Positions 33,970 through 43,432 of a DNA stretch of 59,390 nucleotides are shown piece after piece (the first letter of the stretch is position 1; every line of letters starts with the position of its first letter). Made by a program: the position numbers and the translations under genes. The notes under the pieces are model-generated. The model ran no database searches and was not told the origin of the DNA. It saw only the letters and a list, made by a program, of their open reading frames with translations. This DNA comes from Methylomonas lenta (GTDB lineage Bacteria > Pseudomonadota > Gammaproteobacteria > Methylococcales > Methylomonadaceae), in contig NZ_LUUI01000055.1 in the NCBI RefSeq assembly GCF_001644015.1, positions 1 to 59,390 of the forward strand. Reading direction: 5' to 3'.

Positions 33970-36210
33970 ATGAGCACTAAGCAAAATAAAATGATGAAGA
34001 CTTTACTGAGTCAATTCACGCTCCGTTGGATGCTGATAATGTTATTCACATTGCCGATTTATTCGGTCAATGCAGCAGAGACTAGCATTAATAATTTGGA
34101 GTTTTCTTCTCTAGCCGGCAATCAATTGCAAATCCAATTGGACATGAGTGGTCCGATAGCAGAGCCGAAAATTTTCCAAACTGATAATCCATCACGCATA
34201 GCACTCGATTTTGATGGCGTTAAAAGCAATCTGGCCAAAAAGAGCTTCCCGATTAATCAAGGTGCCGCAAATACGGTTTATGTGGTGGAAGCCTCAGGCC
34301 GCACTCGGGTCGTTATTAATTTGACAGAAAAGGTGCCTTATCAAACCCGGCAGGATGGAAATAAATATTATATAGTGCTGAAATCCGCCGGCGCTGTTGC
34401 CGCCGTCAATACAATTTCGCAAGCCAATTCTGGCAAAGAAACCGCACTCAGCCGTTTTTTACCGGAACAATCTATCAAAAGCATAGACTTTCGACGCGGA
34501 CCAAACGGTGAAGGTCGATTGATGCTAGGCTTAACCACACCCAATACTGTGGTCGATTCCAAACAGGTTGGCGGAAAAGTGATTCTAAACTTCCTGAACA
34601 CCACAATCCCTGACTCTTTAATAAAAAGTTTTGATGTGGCTGATTTTGCTACGCCAGTACAAAAAATTGAGGCTGAACCACTCGGAGAAAATGTCAGAAT
34701 CGCTATCACACCTAGTAATCCAAATTATGAATACTCCTCCTATCAGGAGGATAACTTATTGACGGTAGAATTTAGACCGTTGACACCCGCCGAAAAAGAA
34801 GCTCAACTTAGAGAAAGACAACCTTATATCGGCAGCAAGTTATCGCTTAATTTTCAACAAATCGATGTTAAATCGGTATTGATGATACTTGCCGATCACA
34901 TCAAAACTCAGGAAGGTAAGGAAATTAATATTGTTACCACCGATTCTGTAGGCGGCTCAATTGCATTACATGTTAACGATGTGCCCTGGGATCAAGTCTT
35001 GGATGTGGTGATGAAATTGCGCGGCCTCTCTAAAAGAGAAAACGGCAACGTGATTTTGATTGGCCCTACCGAAGAGATTAAGGTTCTTGAAGAAAAAGAA
35101 CTGGAAGCCAGAAAGGTTCAAGAAGAGCTGGAACCTTTAAAAAACGAGAATATTCAAATCAATTACGCCAAGGCAGAAAATATCTGCGCCATTTTACTGG
35201 GGCGCAGTGTGTCAGCATCTATGGCAGGCAGCGGTAAATCAGGTTCCGGTGGCTCTACAACTGGCGGAAGCTCAGGTGGCTCAGGAAGCTGCGGGACTTC
35301 TTCAGGTGGCTCACAAACATCTCAGTCCGGTGGTGCAGGGGGTGCAGGCGGCACTCAAAATATGCGATTACTGTCTGCAAGAGGCTCGGTCATTGCTGAT
35401 GGCAGAACCAATGTCTTGATTGTCAAAGATACCGCAACCCAACTTGAAGAAATACACAAAATGATTGCCAAGCTGGATATTCCGGTTAGACAAGTCATGA
35501 TCGAAGCCCGAGTTGTCATTGCAAGCACCACCTTTGCGCGTGATTTGGGGGTTAGGTTTGGCGTAAATACGGTTCAAAATAATGACTCAGATGTCGCAGG
35601 TTTGGCCCAATTGGGCTATACCTTAGCCGCGGCTAGCCCTCCCGGTGCGCTGGCCATGACCTTAGCTGCCGGCGCAAATTATTTGTTGAGCCTTGAAATT
35701 GAGGCTTTGCAGAACGAAGGGAAAGGTGAACAGCTTTCAAACCCCAGGGTACTGACATCAGACAGACAAATGGCTCATATTGAACAAGGCTCTCAGATCC
35801 CTTATCAATCCTCTTCAGCGAACTCAGGCCCTACGACCGAGTTTATCGATGCAACGCTTATGATGGACGTGACGCCACAAATTACACCAACGGGTAGTAT
35901 CATCATGGACATTGAAGTCAGTAAGGATGCGCCTGGACTGCCAGTACCAACCGGCCTTGGCGGCGAGGCACTTGCGATTGAAAAGAAAAATGTCATGACC
36001 CGAGTGCAAGTAGAGGATGGTGAAACCGTTGTTTTGGGTGGTGTTTACGAATCCAAGAATTTTAGCAGCAGAGATAGTGTGCCCTGGTTTGGCGATGTCC
36101 CCATCCTTGGCTGGTTATTCACACCCTTAAAAAGTGTATCCGAAGACAAGACAGAGCTATTGATCTTTGTAACACCAAAAGTAGTAAAAAGTAGTTTGAC
36201 CACTCATTAA
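33970..36210 (+). CDS. pilQ: Type IV pilus secretin PilQ
   Basis: The 746-residue outer-membrane secretin has a signal peptide (LMIMLFTLPIYSVNA region), two AMIN domains (INNLEFSSLAGNQLQIQLDM and SIKSIDFRRGPNGEGRLMLG), STN and N1 domains (LSLNFQQIDVKSVLMILADH), and the secretin channel domain (VMIEARVVIASTTFARDLGV, then LSNPRVLTSDRQMAHIEQGS and VEDGETVVLGGVYESKN). Between residues about 416 and 461 is a Gly/Ser-rich low-complexity insert with a single Cys in the N1-secretin linker. Pilus machinery supports twitching and natural transformation, matching the neighbouring comM. Confidence 0.95.
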   Translation: MSTKQNKMMKTLLSQFTLRWMLIMLFTLPIYSVNAAETSINNLEFSSLAGNQLQIQLDMSGPIAEPKIFQTDNPSRIALDFDGVKSNLAKKSFPINQGAANTVYVVEASGRTRVVINLTEKVPYQTRQDGNKYYIVLKSAGAVAAVNTISQANSGKETALSRFLPEQSIKSIDFRRGPNGEGRLMLGLTTPNTVVDSKQVGGKVILNFLNTTIPDSLIKSFDVADFATPVQKIEAEPLGENVRIAITPSNPNYEYSSYQEDNLLTVEFRPLTPAEKEAQLRERQPYIGSKLSLNFQQIDVKSVLMILADHIKTQEGKEINIVTTDSVGGSIALHVNDVPWDQVLDVVMKLRGLSKRENGNVILIGPTEEIKVLEEKELEARKVQEELEPLKNENIQINYAKAENICAILLGRSVSASMAGSGKSGSGGSTTGGSSGGSGSCGTSSGGSQTSQSGGAGGAGGTQNMRLLSARGSVIADGRTNVLIVKDTATQLEEIHKMIAKLDIPVRQVMIEARVVIASTTFARDLGVRFGVNTVQNNDSDVAGLAQLGYTLAAASPPGALAMTLAAGANYLLSLEIEALQNEGKGEQLSNPRVLTSDRQMAHIEQGSQIPYQSSSANSGPTTEFIDATLMMDVTPQITPTGSIIMDIEVSKDAPGLPVPTGLGGEALAIEKKNVMTRVQVEDGETVVLGGVYESKNFSSRDSVPWFGDVPILGWLFTPLKSVSEDKTELLIFVTPKVVKSSLTTH

Positions 36211-36216
36211 GCCATT

Positions 36217-36256
36217 TAAGCTGGACCCAATCCTCTAGCGGGTTCGGTCCAGCTTA
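36217..36256. terminator. Bidirectional hairpin between pilQ and comM
   Basis: Arms TAAGCTGGACC (36217-36227) and GGTCCAGCTTA (36246-36256) are exact complements. The structure covers the end of the convergent comM gene and lies just past pilQ. Confidence 0.6.
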
Positions 36257-37743
36257 CGGTAGCTAATCGCTTCACTCAAATGCGCAATCTGAATGTCTTT
36301 GCAGCCAGCCAAGTCGGCAATCGTACGGGCTAACTTTAAAATACGGTGATAAGCACGATGCGACAGGCCAAACTTCTCCATGGCTTGTTCCAGCAACCTA
36401 TGTCCAGCGTCGGAAAGCTCACAAAAAATTTTGATTTCTTTGGCACTCAGCGCCGCGTTAGTCTTTCCTTGACGTTTGCCGGCCACAGCACGGGCCTCGA
36501 TTACCCGTTGCCGTATAATTCTGCTAGTTTCCTCGCCGTCTTTAGCTCCTTTGCGTAACACTTCCAAAGGTACTCTAGGTACTTCAAGATGCATATCAAT
36601 TCTATCCAACAGTGGGCCTGATACGCGAGCACGATAGCGCGCCACTTGTTCCGAGGTGCAATGGCATCGACCTGATGCATCACCCAGATAACCGCATGGG
36701 CAGGGATTCATCGCCGCAATGAGTTGAAAACGGGCAGGAAAGTCAGCCTGACGATTAGCGCGGGAGATGGTGATATGTCCAGTTTCCAATGGTTCGCGCA
36801 ACACTTCCAAAACTTTTCTATCAAACTCTGGCAGTTCATCCAGAAATAATGCCCCATGATGAGACAGGGAAATCTCCCCTGGCTTGGGATTACTACCGCC
36901 TCCCACCAAAGCTGCAGCTGAGGCGGTATGGTGCGGAGCCCTAAATGGGGGCTGCCTCCATTTGCTGATATCTAGCCCATGATCGCTGATGGATGCTATG
37001 GCGGCGGTTTCCTGAGCCTCCTGTTCACTCAACTCTGGGAGTATGGTCGGAAGACGCGCAGCCAACATGGATTTACCTGTTCCTGGCGGTCCCAGCATTA
37101 GCAGATTATGGGCGCCTGCTGCTGCAATTTCCATGGCACGTTTAACATGAAACTGACCATGTACGTCAGCAAAATCAATATCGTAAACCGTTTGTTCAAT
37201 TGCAATATTTGAAACGGCTACAGATAGGGGACTTTGTCCTGTTAGGTGGGCGCAAACTTGTAATAAATTTTGCGCAGGCAGCAATTTGGCGTTACGAATC
37301 AGTGCCGCTTCTGACGCGCTATCAACAGGTAGAATCAGTTGCCTATCGGCATTTCGACAATGTATCGCCACAGGTAAGGAGCCGGGTATAGCGCGCAAAT
37401 CACCTCCCAGAGAAAGCTCACCGATACACTCATATTCTTGCAGATTGGTTTGGGGAATTTGTCCAGAGGCTGCCAAGATACCCAAAGCAATTGCCAAATC
37501 GAACCGACCGCCTTCTTTCGGTAAATCGGCTGGCGCCAAATTGATAGTAATGCGTTGAAATGGAAATTCAAAATGGGAGTTAATAATAGCGCCGCGCACA
37601 CGATCTTTGCTTTCTTTAACGGCGGCTTCTGGTAAGCCGACGATATTAAGCGCCGGCAAACCGTTACTGACATGGACTTCAACAGTGACTAGGGGCGCAT
37701 CAATACCGGAGCGACCCCGGCTATAAACGACGGCCAGCGACAT
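36235..37743 (-). CDS. comM: ComM/YifB-family Mg-chelatase-like AAA+ ATPase
   Basis: ComM is a hexameric helicase that drives branch migration during natural transformation. The 502-residue protein has the N-terminal ChlI-like domain (SRGRSGIDAPLVTVEVHVSN, GLPALNIVGLPEAAVKESKD), Walker A LMLGPPGTGKSMLA, Walker B LFLDELPEFDRKVLEVLREP, the Zn-like motif MNPCPCGYLGDASGRCHCT and the C-terminal helical domain. It shares a strand with ubiK, 6 nt apart. Confidence 0.94.
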   Translation of the reverse strand: MSLAVVYSRGRSGIDAPLVTVEVHVSNGLPALNIVGLPEAAVKESKDRVRGAIINSHFEFPFQRITINLAPADLPKEGGRFDLAIALGILAASGQIPQTNLQEYECIGELSLGGDLRAIPGSLPVAIHCRNADRQLILPVDSASEAALIRNAKLLPAQNLLQVCAHLTGQSPLSVAVSNIAIEQTVYDIDFADVHGQFHVKRAMEIAAAGAHNLLMLGPPGTGKSMLAARLPTILPELSEQEAQETAAIASISDHGLDISKWRQPPFRAPHHTASAAALVGGGSNPKPGEISLSHHGALFLDELPEFDRKVLEVLREPLETGHITISRANRQADFPARFQLIAAMNPCPCGYLGDASGRCHCTSEQVARYRARVSGPLLDRIDMHLEVPRVPLEVLRKGAKDGEETSRIIRQRVIEARAVAGKRQGKTNAALSAKEIKIFCELSDAGHRLLEQAMEKFGLSHRAYHRILKLARTIADLAGCKDIQIAHLSEAISYRKLDRTR

Positions 37744-37749
37744 ATGAAA

Positions 37750-38001
37750 TTACTCGGGCGCTAGATGCTTTTCCAACTCATCCACCCGTTTTTCCAGTTC
37801 TTCCAAACGAGATCGAGTTTTTGCTAATACTGCTTTTTGCACTTCAAATTCTTCCCGGCTGACGAGATCCAGTTTGGATAACCCGCTTTGTAGCAAAGCG
37901 TGTACGTTTTTTTCCATATCGTCTTTAAAGTTGTTTAGCCCAGGTGGTATGGCGCTAGCAATGCGATCGGCAATATTATCTATGGATTTTGGATCAAACA
38001 T
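37750..38001 (-). CDS. ubiK: UbiK (YqiC), ubiquinone biosynthesis accessory factor
   Basis: This 83-residue BMFP-family protein helps the UbiJ/Ubi complex in ubiquinone synthesis. It shows MFDPKSIDNIADRIASAIPP and a C-terminal coiled coil (VSREEFEVQKAVLAKTRSRL, EELEKRVDELEKHL), both typical. It lies between comM and the MarR-type gene, 5 nt downstream of the latter. Confidence 0.9.
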   Translation of the reverse strand: MFDPKSIDNIADRIASAIPPGLNNFKDDMEKNVHALLQSGLSKLDLVSREEFEVQKAVLAKTRSRLEELEKRVDELEKHLAPE

Positions 38002-38006
38002 GTTGA

Positions 38007-38591
38007 TTACTCTTGGTCAATGAATGGATTTGGTTTTGGGGTATGTTCACGGCATATTTTATCAGTATCATCGCGATCCAGGGCTTCGTCAGTAAAACCA
38101 CACTGGTAATGATGAGCCTCTACAGTAAAGTAACTGCAGGTACGGCATAAACCAAAGCTTTTGCTGTGATTGACCTGTTGCAATACACTTAAGGTGGATT
38201 GTAAGGCATTTTGGATAGTATCAAACTCCAAATGGTCAACTTTAGCTTCTGCTTGTCTAAAAATATCCAGTGGCTTTAGTTCATCTATCAATACGTGACC
38301 TTTTTCAGTCAGACTTAAATGCATGACCCGACCATCTTGACTATCAATGGTTTTTTGCAAAAAGTTTTTGCGTTCCAGTATCTGTATGCTCTGTGACACC
38401 GTGCCTTTGGTTAAACCAAGATATTCTGCTACTGAGGCGTGTGTGTTACTGTATTTGTTACACTTAGCCAGAAATTCCAATACCTGCCCGTGTACCGGTT
38501 GTAAACCGATGGCTGAATATTTTTTGCGTTCTTCCGAGCGTAATAAAGTGCTGATACGCTCAATCAGCTTAAAGGTTTCTAATTCATGCAT
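38007..38591 (-). CDS. MarR-family regulator with C-terminal cysteine cluster
   Basis: From ATG 38591 (MHELETFKLIERISTLLRSE; AGG six bases upstream) the 194-residue protein has a winged helix with GLQPVHGQVLEFLAKCNKYS, VAEYLGLTKGTVSQSIQILE and the wing TIDSQDGRVMHLSLTEKGHV. After the dimerisation helix comes an extra tail CRTCSYFTVEAHHYQCGFTD ending DDTDKICREH, with four Cys and several His that could bind zinc or an Fe-S cluster. A GTG 84 nt upstream could extend it. It is divergent from the MoxR gene and may control it. Confidence 0.8.
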   Translation of the reverse strand: MHELETFKLIERISTLLRSEERKKYSAIGLQPVHGQVLEFLAKCNKYSNTHASVAEYLGLTKGTVSQSIQILERKNFLQKTIDSQDGRVMHLSLTEKGHVLIDELKPLDIFRQAEAKVDHLEFDTIQNALQSTLSVLQQVNHSKSFGLCRTCSYFTVEAHHYQCGFTDEALDRDDTDKICREHTPKPNPFIDQE

Positions 38592-38709
38592 TTGCCTGAT
38601 TTTAGCATAGGTAGTTTGCTTTATAGGTAAATGCCCAACGCCATAGGTTTGCGCTAGAACGGCAACTAAGTCCACAATTATGCTTGTTTAATGATGTCCT
38701 AGTGCCACG

Positions 38710-39615
38710 ATGAATACCGAAATTAACCAGCTACTGGCTACTGCCAACAGTATTATTCTTGGAAAACAGCAGCAGATTCGCTTGGCTGTTTGTTGTTTGT
38801 TGGCCAAAGGTCATTTACTGATAGAAGACATTCCAGGCGTTGGCAAAACCACGCTGTCACACACCCTGGCACATTTATTTGGTTTGGCTTATCAGCGAAT
38901 ACAATTTACCAGCGACATTTTACCTGCCGACATCATAGGCTCCTCGGTATTTGATGCCCAACAAAACAGTTTTAGCTTTCACCCAGGACCACTATTCAAA
39001 CAAATGATATTGGCTGATGAAATCAATCGCGCCACTCCAAAGGCACAAAGCGCACTCCTGGAAGCTATGGAAGAAAGACAGGTGACAATTGAGGGACAAA
39101 CCTATGTGTTACCCCTGCCATTTTTTGTCATCGCCACGCAAAACCCAGCCTATCAAATTGGTACATTTTCTTTACCTGAATCCCAACTTGACCGTTTTTT
39201 GATGCGCATTCAATTAGGCTACCCTGATCGAGAAGCCGAACGGCAACTACTGATGGGTCAACCACGACACAGCCTGATTAAAACACTTTCCGTGCAGTTA
39301 AGCCCTGAACAATTAGCTGAATGTCAGCTAGCGGTCGGCAATGTGTTCGTAGCGCCAGCTTTATTAGATTATTTACAGTCCATCATCGAATTTACCCGCC
39401 AATCCGAGCATTATCCTTGCGGCTTATCACCACGCGCAGGCTTGTCATTATTGGCCGCAGCAAAAGCTTGGGCATTCATGGATCAAAGACAGGCGGTGTT
39501 GCCGGAAGACGTACAAGCCGTGCTGCCGGCTGTGGCGGCGCATAGGCTACGTTGTACCAGCATTGATTCAGCGGCTACCGTTGCGCCCATACTCGAAAAA
39601 GTCCCCGTCCATTGA
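38710..39615 (+). CDS. MoxR-family AAA+ ATPase
   Basis: This 301-residue ATPase has canonical motifs: Walker A IEDIPGVGKTTLS, Walker B MILADEINRATPKAQSALLE, sensor ATQNPAYQIGTFSLPESQLD and the arginine region RFLMRIQLGYPD. It works with the next gene, a DUF58 protein (overlapping TTGA), and with the distant TgpA-type protein at 44.9 kb. Unlike MxaR it keeps the Walker B Asp. MoxR-DUF58-TgpA sets are widespread and of uncertain role, possibly in envelope protein maturation. Confidence 0.9.
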   Translation: MNTEINQLLATANSIILGKQQQIRLAVCCLLAKGHLLIEDIPGVGKTTLSHTLAHLFGLAYQRIQFTSDILPADIIGSSVFDAQQNSFSFHPGPLFKQMILADEINRATPKAQSALLEAMEERQVTIEGQTYVLPLPFFVIATQNPAYQIGTFSLPESQLDRFLMRIQLGYPDREAERQLLMGQPRHSLIKTLSVQLSPEQLAECQLAVGNVFVAPALLDYLQSIIEFTRQSEHYPCGLSPRAGLSLLAAAKAWAFMDQRQAVLPEDVQAVLPAVAAHRLRCTSIDSAATVAPILEKVPVH

Positions 39616-40562
39616 ACGCTTCGCCCTTAACCTTAAAACAGCGTTTCAAGCTAAGTCGATTTTTTCATGGCGAAGACCCTATTTCAGGTCCGATCACATT
39701 GAATCAAAGACGCGTTTTTATTTTGCCGACCTTAGGTGGATTGGGCTTTATTTGCTTGATTGCTTTAGTACTACTGATTGCGTTTGTCTACAACAATAAC
39801 CTGGCTTACATGCTGGGGTTTTTGTTGGCTAGTATCTTTTTTGTAACCATATTACATAGCTACAAATCGTTGGCTGGTTTAGTACTGAGCGCCGGATATA
39901 ATCAACCCATGTTTGCCGGCGATCTAGCAGAATTTAACTTTTTTATTCACAATCCCGACAACCATGCACGATTTGCCATAGACATCCATTTACAGGAAAC
40001 CCGCACAATCGATCTAGCTCCATATCAAACACTTCCAGTCATTATGTACAAGTCCACCAAGCGACGCGGCTGGTTAAGCATGGATACGTTAACTTTATCG
40101 AGTTTTTTTCCACTAGGCCTGTTCAGAGCGTGGTCACCTTTGCGTTTTGATAGCAAAGCGCTAATTTACCCTCGCCCTGCACAAACAGAATTACCGTTTC
40201 CGGAAACCGATACTGGCCAAGGCCAACAAGGTCAAAACAGACGTAATGGCGACGATTTTTTTGGCCTGAAATCCTATCAGGCGGGTGACGCCATCCGGCA
40301 AATACATTGGAAAAGCTATGCCAAAGGACGCGGACTACATAGCAAACAATACTCCGGTTCAAACAATGTTGAGCTATGGCTGGATTATGATACGACGCCC
40401 GGCGGTCAGATAGAAGAACGATTGAGTCAGCTTTGTCGTTGGCTAGTCGAAGCTGAGCGAGCCGGGTTTCGATATGGCTTGGTCTTGCCAGGCTTAAAGC
40501 TGACACCTGACAGCGGGACTCAACATTTTGAGCATTGCTTACGTGCATTGGCCCTGTTTTAG
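39612..40562 (+). CDS. DUF58 membrane protein
   Basis: The 316-residue protein has two N-terminal membrane segments (VFILPTLGGLGFICLIALVL, LLASIFFVTILHSY) and a cytoplasmic DUF58/VWA-like domain with RRNGDDFFGLKSYQAGDAIR, QIHWKSYAKGRGLHSKQYSG, the family signature. The start is TTG 39612, overlapping the MoxR stop by 4 nt. The usual third partner (TgpA) is not adjacent but 4.4 kb downstream. Confidence 0.88.
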   Translation: MNASPLTLKQRFKLSRFFHGEDPISGPITLNQRRVFILPTLGGLGFICLIALVLLIAFVYNNNLAYMLGFLLASIFFVTILHSYKSLAGLVLSAGYNQPMFAGDLAEFNFFIHNPDNHARFAIDIHLQETRTIDLAPYQTLPVIMYKSTKRRGWLSMDTLTLSSFFPLGLFRAWSPLRFDSKALIYPRPAQTELPFPETDTGQGQQGQNRRNGDDFFGLKSYQAGDAIRQIHWKSYAKGRGLHSKQYSGSNNVELWLDYDTTPGGQIEERLSQLCRWLVEAERAGFRYGLVLPGLKLTPDSGTQHFEHCLRALALF

Positions 40563-41080
40563 CCCCGTGTTTTGACACATTCCTATAAAATCTGACATGA
40601 ATGTCATTATCTTTTGTTAATTCTGACAGATTAGGATTTGTTTATTTGAGAGGGTGTTTTTTTAAGAATTCCTATAAGAAACCGCATTTTCATGCAACAA
40701 ATATTAAATAAGGTATACCACGCAAACGCATATGGCAAATGACACAAACTATGTTATTTGCCGCAAATTTTATCTCCCAAAAGATTACCTTACTAATGCT
40801 GTTGTTATAAAACCCCTGACCCGCACAACACTTGTTGTTTTGGCCCGTGAATTGCTTAAACAGCAAGGCAGAGCCGGATTGCTCTGCATCCAGTTGAAGA
40901 ATACGTTGAATTCGTACCCGGACTGTCTGTGACGGTTAGCGGCGACCCCACTTGCTCGGGGAGTATACGAATTGGGCGTCACAATTACAGACTCAAGGTT
41001 ATGAACAAAGCAAGTAGCAGATTGAGAAATTTCACTGCTTGTTTTTGTGAATAAACCAGGAACTTAATCAGGAGAAATAA
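40563..41080. other. Gap with no supportable gene
   Basis: A 66-codon frame (40732-40932) lacks a ribosome-binding site and coding character. The stretch presumably holds the promoter of the di-heme gene; GGAGAA precedes its ATG. No RNA or repeat was recognised. Confidence 0.5.
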
Positions 41081-43369
41081 ATGAGACGAAAAAATCTCAC
41101 CGTTGCTACGAAAAGAATTTTTAAACTATCAGCAACACTTGCTGCAGTTTCAACGCTGGCATTTGCGATTAATTCTAACTATGCCTTGTTTGATGACGGC
41201 ATTAGTCAATCAAATAACACCACTTATAGTACTGGTCACGGCGATGTGAATACCCTAAAGGCCTCGCTGAACAACTGGAGGACCGGTTATGAAGCGAAAG
41301 GCGGTAGTTCGCAAATTCTAAAGTTAACGTTGGGTTCGTCCAAAGTTTTATCTGATACTGCCAGCACAGGTCGTGGCCATTTTCAATTTAACCTGAAAAC
41401 GGGTGACGTGGCTTTTCAAGCCAAGGGAATGGAAGCCGGCCAGTACGAATTGTGGTTGGTGGACAGCCAAAACGGCTCGGTAAAACCCAAATCCGGCGAC
41501 AATATGATCCAGTTGGGCCGTTTTGAAGTGGCTGATGGCAAAGGCAATTTGGAAACACACCTTGAGCGCAGCCAACTGATGGGTTTTACCATGGATTCGT
41601 TAGCCGTTTCCAAAGCAGGCCAAACGCCTGCGGAGAACCTTATACTCACCGGTTCGCCAGACTTGATGCATAAACTCTACTATGCTGATAAACCCTGGTT
41701 GACTACTGCAATGGGTAGTGTTGGTCAATCTCTGCCAGAAAATACTGCGCCTTTTGATTTTTTACTGCCTAAAGTGGCGCAGGCCGATACCATCTCCGAT
41801 TTAACACCGGTGCTTGGCGCAAAGATCGCACGCGGCCGACAAATCTTTCATAATGAAACCTTTGCCGGTAATGGCCGCACTTGCGGCACTTGCCATCGGG
41901 AAGATAATAACTTCACCCTGGACCCCAATTACATCATGACTCTGCCGCAATCAGATCCATTATTCGTGGCGGAGAACAATAACGCACTTGCTGAGCTTGA
42001 AGATCCGGTTCTGATGCGCAAGCACGCCTTGATCAAAACCAATGTGGATGGTCCAAGCGTAGATATTTTCCGCAGTGTGCCACACACTTTGGCAATGTTT
42101 ACTTCAATCGATCACGAAGTCAATGATAAAGCGGCCGATTACAATCCGGCTGAGGATAATTTTGGCGAAGCTGGGCTTGGCGGAGAATTTGGCGTTGGCA
42201 TAGGTGGTGAATTTAGCAACGACAACCAGTTTGCTCATTCTACCGGCTGGAGCGGTGACGGAGCACCTGGAACCGGCTCTTTACGTGATTTTACCCTGGG
42301 TGCGATTAATCAGCATATGCCCAAAACCATGTCACGAATCACCGGTACCGATTTTAGATTGCCTACCAACGAAGAGTTGGATGATGTTGAAGCGTATATG
42401 CTGTCCTTGGGACGCAGTAAGGATTATCCGCTTTATCAAATAACCTTTAAAGACCCGTTGGTTCGGGCCGGTCAGGAACTATTCGATACCAAACTCAATC
42501 CTGTCGATGGTTCTGGTCAGCCAATAGAAGGTGAAACCGCCAATTGTAACGGTTGTCATCAAAATGCCGGTGCGCGTAGCTCAACTACTAAGGCTAACCC
42601 AACCCGTAATACAGGGGTCGAAAACATGAAAATTCATCCGGCGCGCTTGTTAAAACCGGATATGGCCTATGACGGTGGTTTTGGTACCGATCCTGCCTAT
42701 TGTGGACCAGATGCAGATAGTGCAAACTGTTTTGGTGACGGTCGCTTCAGTACCGCTCCTCTGATCGAAGCAGCCGATACGCCGCCATACTTCCACAATA
42801 ATGCCGTCAGCACACTAGAAGAAGCGATTGCTGCCTATAACAGTGATGCGTTCAACACCTCTCCTGGATCGTTGTCATCCGGCAAGAGCCGAAGAGTCAA
42901 GCTGGATTCCACGCAAATCGTGGCAATGGCATCGTTCTTACGCACTATTAACGCAATCGAAAACGTCCGCATGTCGAACCAGTTAGCAAATCAGGCAAAA
43001 CAGATCAGCAACAATGCCACTGCACGCGATTTGGTCAGCTTGGCTAAAGAGGAAAATATGGATGCGATTGAAGTGCTGAAAGAAGGCAAGTTGGGGAATA
43101 ATTGGAGTGCGGTACAAAAGCTGGAAAAAGCAGATTATTTCCTCAGACTAGCCCAATTGGCACCGGTGAAAGCCTTGCGTACCAGCATGCTGACCCAAGC
43201 CCTTAATCAACAAGCGGCCGCCAGAAATATGATTGCTGAGTGCAATTCAAATGCGGCTATACCGGATGCGAATGCTCCGTTAGTCAGAAAAGTGCCAGGC
43301 TATTCGGCAAATCCTGCTAATGATGCATCCGATATGTTCTTGTATTCTTGTGCTGAAATCGGACTATAA
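41081..43369 (+). CDS. Exported di-heme cytochrome c / peroxidase-like protein with extra N-terminal domain
   Basis: The 762-residue protein has a signal peptide (KLSATLAAVSTLAFA), a beta-rich N-terminal region (about 60-190, HFQFNLKTGDVAFQAKGMEA, GQYELWLVD) and a C-terminal half with two haem c motifs, CGTCH near residue 267 and CNGCH near 488. The spacing of about 220 residues and the flanking sequence (TPPYFHNNAVSTLEEAIAAY, then SLSSGKSRRVKLDSTQIVAM ASFLRTIN) place it in the cytochrome c peroxidase/MauG/RoxA superfamily. The substrate is unknown. It is followed by two secreted paralogs that may be its partners or targets. GGAGAA lies 8 nt before ATG. Confidence 0.8.
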   Translation: MRRKNLTVATKRIFKLSATLAAVSTLAFAINSNYALFDDGISQSNNTTYSTGHGDVNTLKASLNNWRTGYEAKGGSSQILKLTLGSSKVLSDTASTGRGHFQFNLKTGDVAFQAKGMEAGQYELWLVDSQNGSVKPKSGDNMIQLGRFEVADGKGNLETHLERSQLMGFTMDSLAVSKAGQTPAENLILTGSPDLMHKLYYADKPWLTTAMGSVGQSLPENTAPFDFLLPKVAQADTISDLTPVLGAKIARGRQIFHNETFAGNGRTCGTCHREDNNFTLDPNYIMTLPQSDPLFVAENNNALAELEDPVLMRKHALIKTNVDGPSVDIFRSVPHTLAMFTSIDHEVNDKAADYNPAEDNFGEAGLGGEFGVGIGGEFSNDNQFAHSTGWSGDGAPGTGSLRDFTLGAINQHMPKTMSRITGTDFRLPTNEELDDVEAYMLSLGRSKDYPLYQITFKDPLVRAGQELFDTKLNPVDGSGQPIEGETANCNGCHQNAGARSSTTKANPTRNTGVENMKIHPARLLKPDMAYDGGFGTDPAYCGPDADSANCFGDGRFSTAPLIEAADTPPYFHNNAVSTLEEAIAAYNSDAFNTSPGSLSSGKSRRVKLDSTQIVAMASFLRTINAIENVRMSNQLANQAKQISNNATARDLVSLAKEENMDAIEVLKEGKLGNNWSAVQKLEKADYFLRLAQLAPVKALRTSMLTQALNQQAAARNMIAECNSNAAIPDANAPLVRKVPGYSANPANDASDMFLYSCAEIGL

Positions 43370-43378
43370 ACCATTTCC

Positions 43379-43398
43379 GAGGCGCCTTAGTGCGCCTC
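43379..43398 (+). terminator. Short hairpin after the di-heme gene
   Basis: Stem GAGGCGC / GCGCCTC with a 6-nt loop, 10 nt past the stop codon, followed by GCTTTCC. It may partly terminate or protect the message. Confidence 0.45.
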
Positions 43399-43432
43399 GC
43401 TTTCCGATAATGACTAGCGAGGACTTTTCTTT

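Noticed and set aside
40732-40932. 66-codon frame before the di-heme gene
   Set aside because: No ribosome-binding site, no motif and no conserved pattern.
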